The notes under the pieces: model-generated | What the model was told of the DNA's origin: nothing | The model's input: the letters and a program-made list of their open reading frames with translations, nothing else | Database searches by the model: none | Shown here: in pieces, positions 30,807 through 42,756 of the stretch | Position numbering within the stretch: position 1 is the stretch's first letter | Layout of the letters: each line of letters begins with the position of its first letter | Translations under genes and position numbers: made by a program | Source of the DNA: Dipteronia dyeriana | Taxonomy: Eukaryota; Streptophyta; Magnoliopsida; Sapindales; Sapindaceae | DNA: 64,000 nt | Direction: 5' to 3' | Assembly: GCA_032871835.1 (NCBI GenBank) | Contig: CM065297.1 | Span: forward strand, 14,774,098-14,838,097

Positions 30807-33259
30807 TCAAATTCCCTTTATCTTTATAGTGTGAATATACCTAGAGGGGGAGAGGGTGAATAGGTATATGCTCCAATTTTTATCTTCTTTAAAAACAATG
30901 CAATTTAAACAATACTTAATGAAAATTGCAAACAATGACCCACAATATTTACATGGTAAAACCTCTAAAGAGGAAACATCAACGGGTTGATACCATAACC
31001 ACCAGCAAAAGCAAATCCACTATTTTAAATAGAGTTACACACTCAAGCAATCACACATGCTATATAAGCTCTCACTCTCACTCTATCTTAAACCTAGTGA
31101 TCTACTAAACCGACTTCCTATCCAAGACCCTCTGTCTCTAGGAAGATTCCCTGTACACCTATCTGGATCCTCCCGACCCTAGGCAAGACTTCATGCTCGA
31201 CTATCCAAGGCCTCAAGCCTCTAGCCAAGACTTCCATGCTTGACAATCCGAGGCTTCAGACCTCTTTCAAATACTTCCATGCTCAACAATCCGAGGTCTC
31301 ACACCACTTGTCAAGACTTCCACTTGCTTAGCTATCCAAGTCCTCCCGAATCTAGCTAAGACTTACAATTGCTCAAATCAATGAACCACTCTAAGATATG
31401 AGACTTTCTACCTCTTTGCAAGGCATCTAAGTGATCATGAATGCAAAACGCAAACAAGCACTCAACATAGAAAATGATGATCTACAAATTCTATGGACAT
31501 GTGATTAGATAGCTAGATTTTGCTTTCAAAGATCAATCACAAATGCATCTAGACAACCTAAGCATGTTATCAACTAAGAACATAGATATGAAGATATAGA
31601 CATCAATTGAAACAAAACCTAGTTCTTAGAAAAAGAAATTAGATCTAGAAACAATCAATCAAGCAAAAGAATAAAGGATTTCTAGAAACAATTTCATGTT
31701 TATCAAGTTTAGCATAAATCATTCGATATAATACAAAGCTACCTAAACTTGAAAATCAAATCAACAAACCACAAAATAATATCAAAATCATCCTAGTCAT
31801 GCTTCTTAATCAAATAACATCAATCAATAATAAGATCTAAGAAGAAAACTAAAAACAAGTTGATTTTACCAACAAGGATGCAAATCACAAACTTAAGATC
31901 AGATCACAAAGAAAACTGTAGACATCCTTCAGTTCTTGAAATGCTTGGTCTTTGTATAACTCTTCAAGACACTCGAAATCGGTTTTTGAATCAAGTGATT
32001 CGGAGTAGAAATGAAGAAGTTGTCACAAAAACAAAAAACAAAATTTTGAGAGAAAATTTCTGCACTTGTTCTTCAATTTCTCAACTTGTTCTTATCTTAT
32101 GAAATGAGAGGGAATGTGAGGTTTAAAAGAGTGAAAATCCAAAAAGACATTTTTGACCTTCTTCCTTAGTGTCTCCTCGAGATGGCGCATGGGCATCTCG
32201 GGGCAGAGCACTCTTGTGGCCGAGATGGCCACACGCCATCACGGGATGGTGCTTGGTGATGGCTTAAGCCATCGCACCTCACCCCTTGTACTCTCCTCGG
32301 GTTCTTCTACCGTTCTTTGGCCTCCGAACTCTAAATTCAAATCCGTTTGTGCGCAAACAAGTTGCCATTGGAGCATAATAAAGGGATGCATAATACCTAC
32401 AAGGGTATAAGGGATGCATAATAAAACCATGAGATATTGAGCAAACAAGTTGTATAGAGAACTAAGTTTAACAAACTAAGCCCCCCCTTAACATATGCAC
32501 CACATATTAATAAGCAAGTAAACTTGTTCACAAGGGAATCACACAATCACACATTTGAAGCAATAAAAGATAGAAAACCATTATTTTTCAAAATTAACAA
32601 GATAATCATAGACTTTCATTATTCTCTCAAAAATAATCTCTCATTGCTAATGAATCAAACACATTAAGCAAAAAAAAAATGTGTGTGAAAATGCTTCTAG
32701 AATATATAAAAAGAGTTGTTGTGATATCAACATGCAAACTACTTCAACACCTATCCATTTAAAGCTTTTCCAATCAAGATCAAACAGATTATCATCCGGA
32801 TTTTTGCTTTAAAGAGAATAGATTTCAACATATGAGTGTGTGTGTGCATGTGGCTCATCATTCCATTTAAGTTTTTCAACCGGAGCAATCACAATTTTCA
32901 ACTATACTCCATTTTAAGCCTTCCTCCATTTCTTTTTAGGCTTTGTATCAAAGCTTTTTTTTTTTAAGATTCTTTTTATACACTTCTTTGATTTTTCTAA
33001 ATTCTGAAGATTACAAGCTGCGACACATATGAATGAATTGTGTGTGTGCGTGCCTACACCTTGCAAGAAGAAGAAGAAGGATCTAGATACCTTAGCATCC
33101 AAGAATAGTACTAATCCATTTGAAGATGAACTTTACATCATGAGAAGTTGCTTTTCTTCCTTGAAGCTTTTATCATCACAAACCACTTAAGCAACTTAAC
33201 ATTACAAAGAAATGAAGTTTTGTTATGGAATCAAGCCAACACAAATCTAGAACCTAACA
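30807..33259 (-). repeat. 5' LTR of E1, rearranged
   Basis: The LTR starts at 33259 (minus strand TGTTAGGTTCTAG) and ends at 30807 next to the primer site. It matches the E2 LTRs except that about 32393-33000 is 3' untranslated sequence of the same element (equal to 41736-42340). That block replaces roughly 450 bp of normal LTR found at about 48630-49080 in E2. Degenerate ~43-bp repeats lie at 31110-31370. Confidence 0.85.
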
Positions 33260-33590
33260 CTAGATGGCAACTATGCTCTTACACTAAGACCCTTCTTGGG
33301 GGTGGTTGCCCGAACAAGGCATCAGGAGGGCTATCTAGCTATATTCTGGTCTCGAGATCTGGATGGCAACTATGCTCTTACACTCAGACCCTTCTTAGGG
33401 GTGGTAGCCCGACCAAGGCATCAAAGGTAGCGAGGGGGCTTCCCCGGCTAGTCCTTGGTCTAGAGATCTAGATGGCAACTATACTCTTACACTCAGACTC
33501 TTCATGGTGGGGGGTGGTGCCCAACCATGGCATCAAGGGTAGCGAGAGGGCTTCCTTGGCTATCCTCTGGTCTCATGGCATTTATGGTGA
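33260..33590 (-). repeat. Right part of Tat tandem repeats, unit 1
   Basis: Three units (about 98, 109 and 110 bp) begin GATGGCAACTATGCTCTTACAC. They continue the array cut at 24514. The two units nearest pol are longer and more diverged, containing GGTAGCGAGGGGGCTTCC. About 165 bp without features separate them from the end of pol. Confidence 0.85.
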
Positions 33591-33756
33591 ATTTACTCAT
33601 GGAGAACAAAGTCGAATATGGAGAAATTTATAGCTTATAGAGAACAAAATCAAAGATGGAGAAAGCAGACTTTATTGATGATCATAATGAAGTACATTGT
33701 TATTGAGGATTTTTTTTAAAACCTAATTGGAGGTAGTCCGCTCGAGAGTTCCATGC

Positions 33757-34715
33757 CTAGAGATAAAACTTCTTCAAGTGATCTGCATTCCAGGTATGAG
33801 CGGTTGGTCAACCATCCAAGTCTTCGAGCTTGTATGCCCCATTGCGAACCACTTCCTTTACCAAGTATGGCTTTTCCCAGTTGGGTCCTAGGATCCCGTC
33901 CGACCTTTTTCGGGTATTCAAGGTCACTTTCTTGAGAACTAGATCCTCTTCCTTGAAATTTTAGGTTCTGACCATTCTATTGAAATACCTAGCGATCTTT
34001 CTCTGGTAAATCGCCACAGTCTCAGCTACCAGGTCTTGTTTCTTTTCCACGAGATCTAGATTAGCTCGGTGATTGACCTCATTGCTTTAAGATTCAAAGT
34101 GTTGTACTATGAAAGAGGTCATCTTATGCTCGATGGGAAGGGCTGCTTTAACCCCGAAGGCTAGAGAGTAAGGTGTCTCTCTGGTAGTTGTTCTCTCTAC
34201 TGTCCGGTATACCCAGAGAACCTCGAAAAGCTCATCGGCCCATTTTCCTTTCTTCTACTGTAATTTATTCTTCAACATCTTCTTGATGGTCTTGTTGGTG
34301 GATTCAACCAGCCCATTAGTCTGAGGGTAGGCTACAAAAGCGGACCTAAGGTCGATTCCTAGACCTTTACAAAAATCTTTGAATCTGGCATTGTCAAACT
34401 GTTTTCCTAAATCGGTTACGATGATGACAGGGGTCCCCAATATATAAACCACATTGGTTTTGATGAACCTCATCGTACTACTGAGAGAGGTTTGGTCTTG
34501 ACTCATTTTATAAAATAGTCGATTGTCATTATAGCATGCTTAGCTTGCCAAAGAGCGGTGGGAAGCAGTCCGATCAGGTCGACCCCCACATGGCAAAGGG
34601 GTAAGGTGAACTGAGAGATAACAGTCATTCCGGTGGAAAGTGACTCAATTTCAAGGTCCTCTAGCACGGTTCACAAGATTGTACAAAACTCTTTGCATCT
34701 TGGTAAATAGTTGGC
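33757..34715 (-). pseudogene. pol: Integrase of Tat pol copy 1
   Basis: Read on the minus strand: LCHVGVDLIGLLPTAL with the first catalytic Asp (about 34580), then 34506-34255 with IIVTDLGKQFDNARFKDFCK and YPQTNGLVESTNKTI, giving the second Asp and the Glu. Further on are WADELFEVLW, RTVERTTTRETPYSLAFG and the C-terminal [21 protein letters not shown], ending HTWNADHLKKFYL at a TAG at 33757-33759. This is a gypsy-type integrase without a chromodomain, as in Tat elements. At least four in-frame stops interrupt it. It lies after RNase H, the gypsy order. Confidence 0.88.
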
Positions 34716-35830
34716 TAGTAATATCCCATACAGAGCACTTGACATGCTAAAGCTTCACCACCAATGTGATTTTCACAGTCCCCATAATGAACCTCTCTCA
34801 ACGCCCATTTGGCATCATCAGGGTGCAAACACTGAAGTAAAGAAAGGGACATATCCCTCATGTAGAGGTACCCATCTACTAGGTAATATCGGACAGAGAG
34901 CCTCATAATTCTTTGTGCTTGATCAAGCTCGTCGGGGAGCTTTCCTTCTTGGAGATAAGCCACTATTAGATCCATCCAGCAAGGTTGACGATCCAGGGAG
35001 CAAATTTCCTTGCTCGCTGTTATGCTTGGATAGGAGATCACTTTAAGGGGAACTCCCCTTGGTAATGCTTGGCCACCATTCGTAGTTATCTTAGCTAGGA
35101 CATCTGCTCGATCATTCTGTTGTCGAGGCACCTGCACAATCATGAATCCCTTAAATTTATTCTTAAGTAGCTGAACTAGCTTCAGATAAGTGGCCATGTT
35201 ATCGCTTTTTTCCTAGAAAATCCTAGAAATCTGATTGACTACGACTAATGAGTCACTCTTGAACTGTAGGTGGTCGGCCCCCAGCTCGATGGCTGCCTTT
35301 ATCCCAGTTATGAGGGTTTCATACTCCGCCTCATTATTGGTAGCTTTAAACTCGAATCTGAATCAGTGACAGAATTCGGTCCCTTCTGGGTCCACTAGAA
35401 CTATGATATATCCCCCCTAGCTTAACCAAATGCTCCATCTATGTAGAGGATCCAGAACTTGCAACCTTCCGGCCAGTTGTAGACCTCTGAAATCCTCTCA
35501 GGGGCTGGATTCGATGATGCGGAGGTCGGTTGGCCTGGGAGCGCTGAGAATTCTACCACAAAGTCTACCAAAGCCTAGGCTTTGATTATGGTCCTGGGTT
35601 TATATTTCAAGTCAAATTGGGTGAGCTCCAGTGCCCATAAAACTAGCTTTTCAGATACATCCGACCTTTGTAAAAATTGGCAGGGAAGCAGGTCCGTCAC
35701 CACTACTATTAAGTAAGCTTGGATGTAGGTACGGAGCTTCCTCGCTGAGGTCACCAGAGCATAGGTGAGCTTCTTCAGGAGAGTATAATTTTTCTCTGAC
35801 TTGGTTAGAGCATGACTCACGTAGTAGATT
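34715..35830 (-). pseudogene. pol: Two RNase H domains of Tat pol copy 1
   Basis: The first domain (35820-35575) reads SHALTKSEKNYTLLKKLTYAL, then RKLRTYIQAY, VVTDLLPCQFLQRSDVSEKL and FDLKYKPRTIIKA, the usual gypsy RNase H. A second, archaeal-type domain follows: FWILYIDGA (about 35450), [33 protein letters not shown], then [11 protein letters not shown] and VPRQQNDRADVLAKI (35197-35090). The linker to integrase contains GKLPDELDQAQRIMRLSVRY and HYGDCENHIGG. Two RNase H domains in tandem are the hallmark of the Tat/Ogre/Retand lineage. Stops at about 35210, 35370 and 35420 break the second domain. Confidence 0.85.
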
Positions 35831-37090
35831 GGTCATTAGACCCTATCACCATATTCCTTTATCAAAGCTCCATTTACTATTGTCTCTGAAACAGCCCAAT
35901 AGATTTACAGATTCTCTTCGGGAATTAGATTGATTAGCAATTGAGAGCTCAATAGATACTTCTTCAAGGCTTGAAAGGCTTCATCACTCTCCCGATTCCA
36001 TTTCATGTTTCTTTCCTACTTGATAGCTTTGAAGAACGGTTGGCATTTATCGGTGGAATGAGAAATGAACATGTTGAGCACTGTTTTATTCCCCGCCAAG
36101 ACTTGTACCAGTTTAAGTGACATGGGGGATTCCAGGTCCAAGACAGCTTTGATCTTTTCTAGGTTGGCCTTGAAGTCTCTCTCACGAACCATGAATCCCA
36201 AAAACTTCCTAGTAGTTATCCCGAAAGCGTATTTTGAGGGGTTTAATCGCATATGATAATACTTTAGGATCATAAAAGTTCTACGATGGTCTTCCTGATG
36301 TCGTCAATGTACACCTCCATCGAGCTTCAAATTTTGGATCTGAACAGTCGATTTACTAGCTGGTGGAATGTAGCCCTAGCATTCTCAAGTCCAAACGGTA
36401 TCACTTTGTTGCAGTACAAACTTTGTCCGGTAATTAAATTTGTCTTATCCTGGTCTGTTGGGTGTATCCTAATCTGATTGTACCCTGAGAACGTGTCCAT
36501 GAAGGTCAAGAGCTTGTTCCAAGATATGGAGTGGACTAACTGATCGATCTTTGGCAGAGGAAAGTAGTCTTTTGGACATGCCCGGTTAAGGTCAGTGTAG
36601 TCGAAACACTTACACCACTTCCCATTCGCCTTTGTGACCATGACCACGTTGGCAATCCATTCGGGGTAACGGGTCTCTCTAATGAAGCCTGCTCTAATCA
36701 GCTTGTCCACATCCTCTTGAACTATAGCATTTTTTTGGCGTTAAAGTGACGTTGCTTCTGCTTTAGGGGCTTGAAGGTTGATTCCACTGCTAATCGATGA
36801 GCAGCCAATGATATGGGAATCCTGGACATCTTGTCATGACTCCAAGCGAAGATGTCGCTAAATTCTTTAAGAAGCCTGATCAAACTTTCCTTCACTTCCA
36901 GGTCAAGGGTAACTCCGACCTTGATAACCTTAGAGAGATTGTCACTACTGATGGGTATCTCTTCTAGCTTGTCCACAGGGTGCCTGCTGTCCCATTCTCT
37001 GCTCTGTTCTTCTTTCTCTAGTGTTAAGGAGTCATCTTCTGGATGATTGGTGGGATCTGTGTCTTCCAAGGTCATCCTGGGTGTTTCCAC
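35831..37090 (-). pseudogene. pol: Reverse transcriptase of Tat pol copy 1
   Basis: The frame 37090-36722 contains the lead-in FSDIFAWSHDKMSRI and HRLAVESTFKPLKQKQRHF. RT proper (36710-36327) shows IRETRYPEWIANVVMV, KWCKCFDYTDLNRACPKDYF, SGYNQIRIHPTDQDKT and IPFGLENARATFHQLVN. A TGA at 36327-36329 stops it; the frame then continues to the catalytic YIDD (36300-36311). The thumb/connection is at 36273-36016 (LNPSKYAFGITTRKFLGFMV). The catalytic acids are intact, unlike copy 2. It would have copied Tat RNA; stops now prevent that. Confidence 0.9.
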
Positions 37091-37117
37091 ATCCCAGATC
37101 GTTGCAACTTGTACTAA

Positions 37118-38021
37118 CTATTTTGCTAAAGCTGTCGGATTGGCAGACACTGCATAGTACTTCATGACTGCTTGTTGGTCACCACACACCTCCTCTACCT
37201 TATCCCGTACTAGAAAATTTAGGACGTTATGGTAGATGGACAAGACTCCTTTTAGAGAAGATATGAATGGTCTTCCCAGTATCGTGTTGTAGGCCGACGG
37301 TGTATCAACCAAAATGAAGTTAGTCATAACATTTTGTTTGAGAGGTGTGGTTTCGGCGATCACTAGGAGGACATTCGATCCCACTAGTATGATCGAGTCC
37401 CTAGTGAATCCATACAAAAGGGTTGTACAGCTGTAGTAAAACCATTGCTTTAATTTCAACTTCTCCAAGTTATCTTTAAAGAGGATGTTGACTTTGCTGC
37501 CTGTCTCAACAAGCACATGCTGGACCACGCAATTTGCAATCTGTACCGTGATCACCATGGGATCATCATGAGGTTGCATGGTGTTGTAGACATCTGCCTC
37601 GGTGAAAGTAATTTGTGATAACTAAGAGGGGCCAGCCGAGCTCTGGTCGACCTTAAAGATACCCCGACCTTCATTACATGAGGAATATTTCTCGCATGGT
37701 TTTTTCTAAAATTATTATATGTGTCAGCCAGAGTAGACCCTCCGCCGATGGTATGTGTCACCTGGATTTGCTGCATCAGATCCGTCTATTCCTCCTTTCT
37801 CTTCTCAGCAAGCTCACAGATCTCAGCTTGTACTTCCCCTCTAGTTTGAATATTTTCCCTGACCTGCTACAAGAACTCTATCAAACATCCACCCTTTATC
37901 AAAGCCTAGATCTGGTTACGTAGGTTATAGCACTCTTAAGTGTTGTGACCCTCGTCCTTATGGAAGCAGCAATACTTGTACTGGTTCTTCCTATCGACTG
38001 GGACTTTCATGGGTGTGGGCT
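37118..38021 (-). pseudogene. gag-pol: Gag C-terminus and protease of Tat pol copy 1
   Basis: Near 37985-37930 the minus strand reads KYCCFHKDEGHNT, a stop, then ECYNLRNQI, the degenerate zinc-knuckle motif common in plant Tat gag. The protease frame (37579-37118) has ANCVVQHVLVETGSKVNILF: the catalytic Asp expected before Thr-Gly is Glu (codon GAG). It continues with NVLLVIAETTPLKQNVMTNF and YNTILGRPFISSLKGVLSI, the conserved ILGRP block. Sequence ends abruptly at 38021, where the second duplication unit begins; the rest of gag and the 5' LTR are not here. Confidence 0.85.
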
Positions 38022-38299
38022 TCACAGTACCCTCTAGAGCAGAGTTTGAGGTCAAGAAGAGTGGAACGGTGGCGGGGGCTACCACTTTAGAGGTGACCAT
38101 TCCCCTTGAGGCTATGGTCGTAGTTAATAAGGTCTTGGAAAAGGACCAAGTAGAGCTACAGAAAGATGGAAAGCCTCAGGAAGAAGGAATACCAAAGATG
38201 GCCAACCAGGGTAAGCAACCACTAGAAGGGGGTGAATGGGGCGAGGATCTTCAAGGAGGAGGAGCAGCGGGAGGGGAACAGAAGAGTGCTAGAGCTTGA
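38022..38299 (+). pseudogene. Tail of the Tat antisense ORF, duplicated fragment
   Basis: The fragment reads GTVAGATTLEVTIPLEAMVV, VLEKDQVELQKDG and ends GGEQKSARA at the stop, equal to 23413-23688 with few changes. It has no start and no N-terminal domain: the duplication breakpoint cut the ORF. It is joined on the left to reversed Tat gag sequence. Confidence 0.8.
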
Positions 38300-39125
38300 T
38301 GCAATTTGTTCATGACTTGTTTTGATTGCCCGGAATGGGGGGTGGGCTCTCTGCTTTACTCATGACCAGTTTAGTCAATATTTTATTTTTATTTATTTTT
38401 TTGTAGCTCAGAACCAGGGGTTGGGCTCTCTGTTTGATGACTAATACCTTACAAAGGGATAGGCTCCCTTATTATTAATGCAAACTGGCCAGGATTTCTT
38501 CCCTGCTTACTTTGGTTGACTTTGATCATGAACTCTGACTTGTCTAATAACTCCTTATTTCAATCCCTACCTCTATCTTGATGCGAACTCTGAAGTAATT
38601 CTGACTTAATCAAATTCGGTAATGAGAGAACTCCCATTTCATTCAGTGTAGAACTACTAGCTGGGTAGACTCCTAGCTCCAATTTTTGTCACTTAGTAGG
38701 AATTCCTACCTTTGGGGAAGAGTCCCCTTGTATTGTACCCTGCATCTTTGATGATCCCTCGTCCAAATTTTAAATTGGCGATGTCGGAAATCATACGTAT
38801 AGGTAAAACTAATGAGTAGTTGCAATCAGGTGCTTGATATTTTGGCGAAAGGTGTGTTATAATAAACTAGATACCCTTTTTCCCGGCCTTCTGAAAGATA
38901 TCTTAACATGGTGACCATCCTCCCGTAGGCAAAATTGTTATTGATGCTCGGATCCTTTCCTGGGGTGGTAACCCGTTCGAAGCATCAAGAGGGCCAAATG
39001 GCTATATCCTGGTCTTGAGGTCTGGATGGCAACGATGCTCTTATACTTAGACCCTTTTTGGGGGTGGTAACTCGTCCAAGGCATCAGGAGAGCTATCTAA
39101 ATATATCCTAATCTCGAGATCAGGA
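38300..39125 (-). repeat. Tat 3' untranslated region and left tandem repeats, unit 2
   Basis: Copy of 23689-24514. The ~99-bp repeats occupy about 38956-39125 and are cut at CAGGA (39121-39125), the left target duplication of E2 (CTGGA in unit 1). No ORF. Confidence 0.85.
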
Positions 39126-41278
39126 TGAAATTAGTTTTATCTTTATAGTGTGAATATACCTAGAGGGAGGTGAATAGGTATATAATCCAATTTTTATCTT
39201 CTTTAAAAACAATGCAATTTAAACAATACTTAATGAAAATTGTAAACAATGACACGCAATATTTACGTGGTAAAACCTTAAAAGAGGAAACATCCACGGG
39301 TTGATACCACAACCACCGGCAAAAGCAAATCCACTATTTCAATAGAGTTACACACTCAAGCAAGCGCTCACTCTCACTCTATCTTAAACCTAGTGATCTA
39401 CTAAGCCGACTTCCTATCCAAGACCCCCTGTCTCTAGTAAGATTCCTTGCTCACCTATCTGGATCCTCCCGACCCTAGGCAAGACTTCTTGCTCGACTAT
39501 CCAAGGCCTCACACCTCCAGCCAAGACTTCCTTGATTGACAATCTGAGGCTTCACACCTCTTGCCAAGACTTCCTTGCTCAACAATCCGAGGTCTCACAC
39601 CTCTTGTCAAGACTTCCACTTGCTTAGCTATCCAAGTCCTCCCGAATCTAGCTAAGACTTACAATTTCTCAAATCAATGAACCACTCTAAGATATGAGAC
39701 TTTCTACCTCTTTTCAAGGCATCTAAGTGATTATGAATGCAAAACGCAAACAAGCACTAAACATAGAAAATGATGATCTATAAATTCTATGGACATGCTA
39801 TTAGATAGCTAGATTATGCTTTCAAAGATCAATCACAAATGCATCTAGAAAACCTAAGCATGTTATCATCTCAGAACATAGATATGAAGATATAGACATC
39901 AATTGAAACAAAACCTAGTTCTTGGAAAATGAAATTAGATCTAGAAACAATCAATCAAGCTTAAGAACACAAAGGATTTCTAGAAACAATTTCATGTTAT
40001 CAAGTTTAGCATAAATCATTCAATATATCACAAATCTAACTAAACTTGAAAATCAAATCAACAAACCACAAAATGATATTAAAATCATCCTAGTCATGCT
40101 TCTTAATCAAATAACATCAATTAATAAGAAGATCTAAGAAGAAAACTAAGAAGAAGATGATTTTACCGACAAGGATGCAAATCATGAACTGAAGATCATA
40201 TCACAACAAAACATGTAGACATCTTTTAGTTCTGGAAATTATTGGGGTTTGTATAACTCTTTAAGACACTCGAAATCAGTTTTTGAATCAAGTGATTCGG
40301 AGTAGAAATGAAGAAGTTATCACAAAAACAAAAAACAAAAAACAAAATGTTGAGAGAAAATTTCTGCACTTGTTCTTCAATTTCTCAACTTGTTCTTATC
40401 TCTTGAAATGAAAGGGAATGAGAGGTTTTAAAGAGTGAAAAGCCAACAAGAAATTTTTGACCTTCTTCCTTAGTGTCTCCTCGAGATGGCACATTTCCCT
40501 CTCGAGGCAGAGCACTCTTGTTGCCGAGATGGCCACGCGCCATCTCGGGATGGTGATTGGTGATGGCTAAAGCCATCGCACCTCACCCCTTGCGCTCTCC
40601 TCGTGTTCTTTGACTGTTCTTTGGCTTCCGAACTCTGAATTCAAATCCGTTTGAAGATTACAAACCAGGAATCCCTCATGGACATGTAAATATACTATAC
40701 TCAACCCAAAAAAAATAATTCGACTTGATATATGAAGACGAAGACAATGTATGCAACGTGAGTTGAAAGTGTAGTATCTTTTGACTTAGAACTCGAAATC
40801 AATATGATGAGTAACCGAAATGAACGAAACTCAATCATGAATAATCTAAGACAAAAATCAAGTTCAAGATCCATGTTATACAAATATATAAACAAACAAA
40901 CACATTTCACACAAGAATGCAAACTACATAGAGATAGTTTCCAAGCATGCATTTTCCAAAACATGTTACTTACAAACCAATGCATGAGCATTCAACTTCA
41001 AGTGTGTGAAAGTGTTATACTAAATGATGCGCTATGATGCAGGGACACAAATGTATGATTTGTGTGTGTGTGTACCTACACCTTGCAAGAGGAAGAAGGA
41101 TCCCGATACCTTAGCATCTAAGAATAGTACCAATCCTCTTGAAGACGAACTTTGCATCATGAGAAGTTGCTTTTCTTCCTTGAAGCTTTCATCATCACAA
41201 GCCACTTAAGCAACTAAAAATTACAAAGAAATGAAGTTTTGTTATGGAATCAAGCCAACACAAATCTAGAACCTAACA
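39126..41278 (-). repeat. 3' LTR of E2
   Basis: It starts at 41278 (TGTTAGGTTCTAG on the minus strand, after AAAGGGAAGAT) and ends CTAATTTCA at 39126; about 2.15 kb. It contains the shared CCTAGAGGGAGGTGAATAGG motif near 39161, the conserved GTGGTAAAACC...CACGGG stretch near 39270 and ~43-bp degenerate repeats at 39404-39660. Confidence 0.9.
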
Positions 41279-41292
41279 ATCTTCCCTTTCGG
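41279..41292 (-). promoter_or_regulatory. Polypurine tract of E2
   Basis: The minus strand reads CCGAAAGGGAAGAT immediately before TGTTAGG. It primes plus-strand cDNA. The corresponding site is deleted in E1. Confidence 0.85.
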
Positions 41293-42756
41293 CATTCCAT
41301 GACAAAACGTCTACCTCACCATACATTGATCACTCATAATCAACGGTGATTGCATTCTCACATCCTCACATTACAAAGAGATATTCCTAGACTAAAATGT
41401 CTTCATGAGTCTTTAAGAATATCTTCACACATTCTAAGCACCTGTGAGACAAGAACAACCAAAAGACATCTTCTACAAAGAAGATAGGTGAGATAAACAA
41501 ACAAATATACAAACAAAAACAAAAGATCCCTTAACACTTCTTATCTCATGCAAACATAAATTTTTATCCCCTTTACTTTCTCCCTCTTAAGCCAAAAATT
41601 ATCCCCCTTAATGGATTGACTCCCCTTTATATCAAAAGCAATAACATGGTGAGGAAAAACACTTTCTCCCCCTTTTTGACAAGGAATAGACAAAAACACA
41701 TAACACAACTTAGAGAGAGCTAAATGTCAAATGAAAATACCTACAAGGGTATAAGGGATGCATAATAAAACCATGAGATAGTGAGCAAACAAGTTGTATA
41801 GAGAACTAAGTTTAACAAACTAAGCCCCCCTTAACATATGCACCACATATTAATAAGCAAGTAAACTTGTTTACAAGGGAATCACACAATAACACATTTG
41901 AAGCAATAAAAGATAGAAAACCATTATTTTTCAAAATTAACAAGAGAATCATAGACTTTCATTATTCTCACAAAAATAATCTCTCATTGCTAATGAATCA
42001 AACACATTAAGCAAAAAATAATGTGTGTGAAAATGCTTCTAGAATATATAAAAGGAGTTATTATGATATCAACATGCAAACTACTTCAACACCTATCCAT
42101 CTAAAGCTTTTCCAATCAAGGTCAAACCGATTATCATCCAGATTTTTGCTTTAAAGAGAATATATTTCAACATATGAGTGTGTGTGCATGTGGCTCGTCA
42201 TTCCATTTCAGTTTTTCAACAGGAGCAATCAAAATTTTCAACTATACTCCATTTTAAGCCTTCCTCCATTTCTTTTTAGGCTTTATATCAAAGATTTTTT
42301 TTTTAAGATTCTTTTTCAACACTTCTTTGATTTTTCTAACATAAACATATACTCTTCATGACAGCTTTCACTCATCACAATGGTGTAGCCCTTTCCTACA
42401 TTGGGTGACTTCACAACCAAGGTGTGTAGCCCTTTCCATGAAGGTGCTCGTTGAGTTCTATGTAGATGCCGATGCAAAATGAATACTAATAATAGGTCAT
42501 CTATAATGTATTAGACAATGAACTTCAAGATGCATCCATAATATACATGCTTTCAAACTCAATTACTCAAACTTAAACATATAAGAGAAGCATTTGTGTA
42601 CTTTTAAAAATAAGATTTACAAAGACTAAAGTGCATGATCTAGAAGCAATAAAAGTTATTTTATCAAGATCATTACTTCTCACATGAGTAGCTCTCAAAG
42701 AAATAGATATACAATATAGTTTTGCTTATCAAGCCACTCATAATCACAGACAATCA
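41293..42756 (-). other. 3' untranslated region of E2
   Basis: About 1.46 kb between RNase H and the polypurine tract. SIRE relatives can carry an envelope-like ORF here; I see none, only AT-rich sequence with C-rich runs near 41570-41690. A block at 41736-42340 is the one copied into the E1 5' LTR. Confidence 0.7.

Larger units (their letters stand above)
24515..33259 (-). mobile_element. SIRE-like copia element E1
   Basis: The element runs from TGAAATTAG (24515; CA end of the 3' LTR on the minus strand) to CCTAACA (33259; TG start of the 5' LTR). It is flanked by CTGGA at 24510-24514 and CTAGA at 33260-33264, a 5-bp target duplication with one difference. LTRs over 2 kb, an initiator-Met primer site, a coiled-coil gag and DSGCS protease point to the SIRE/Maximus group. 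It differs from E2 by losing part of the 3' LTR and by a block of 3' untranslated sequence inside the 5' LTR. Gag lacks its capsid part and RT is frameshifted. Confidence 0.9.
23411..38021. repeat. Unit 1 of a ~14.6-kb head-to-tail duplication
   Basis: The unit contains the tail of the antisense ORF, Tat 3' untranslated region and repeats, copia element E1, more repeats and reversed Tat pol. The same order recurs in 38022-53198. The left edge is set by the junction at 38022, where reversed Tat gag sequence (ending GGGCTTC) abuts TCACAGTACCCTCTAGAG, the same words as at 23411. Confidence 0.8.

Noticed and set aside
32153..32448. Overlapping ORFs on both strands near 32150-32450
   Set aside because: They lie in the E1 5' LTR; the matching LTRs do not keep these frames open.
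41293..42756. Envelope-like ORF expected in some SIRE elements
   Set aside because: No open frame of useful length with signal or membrane segments is present in either copy.
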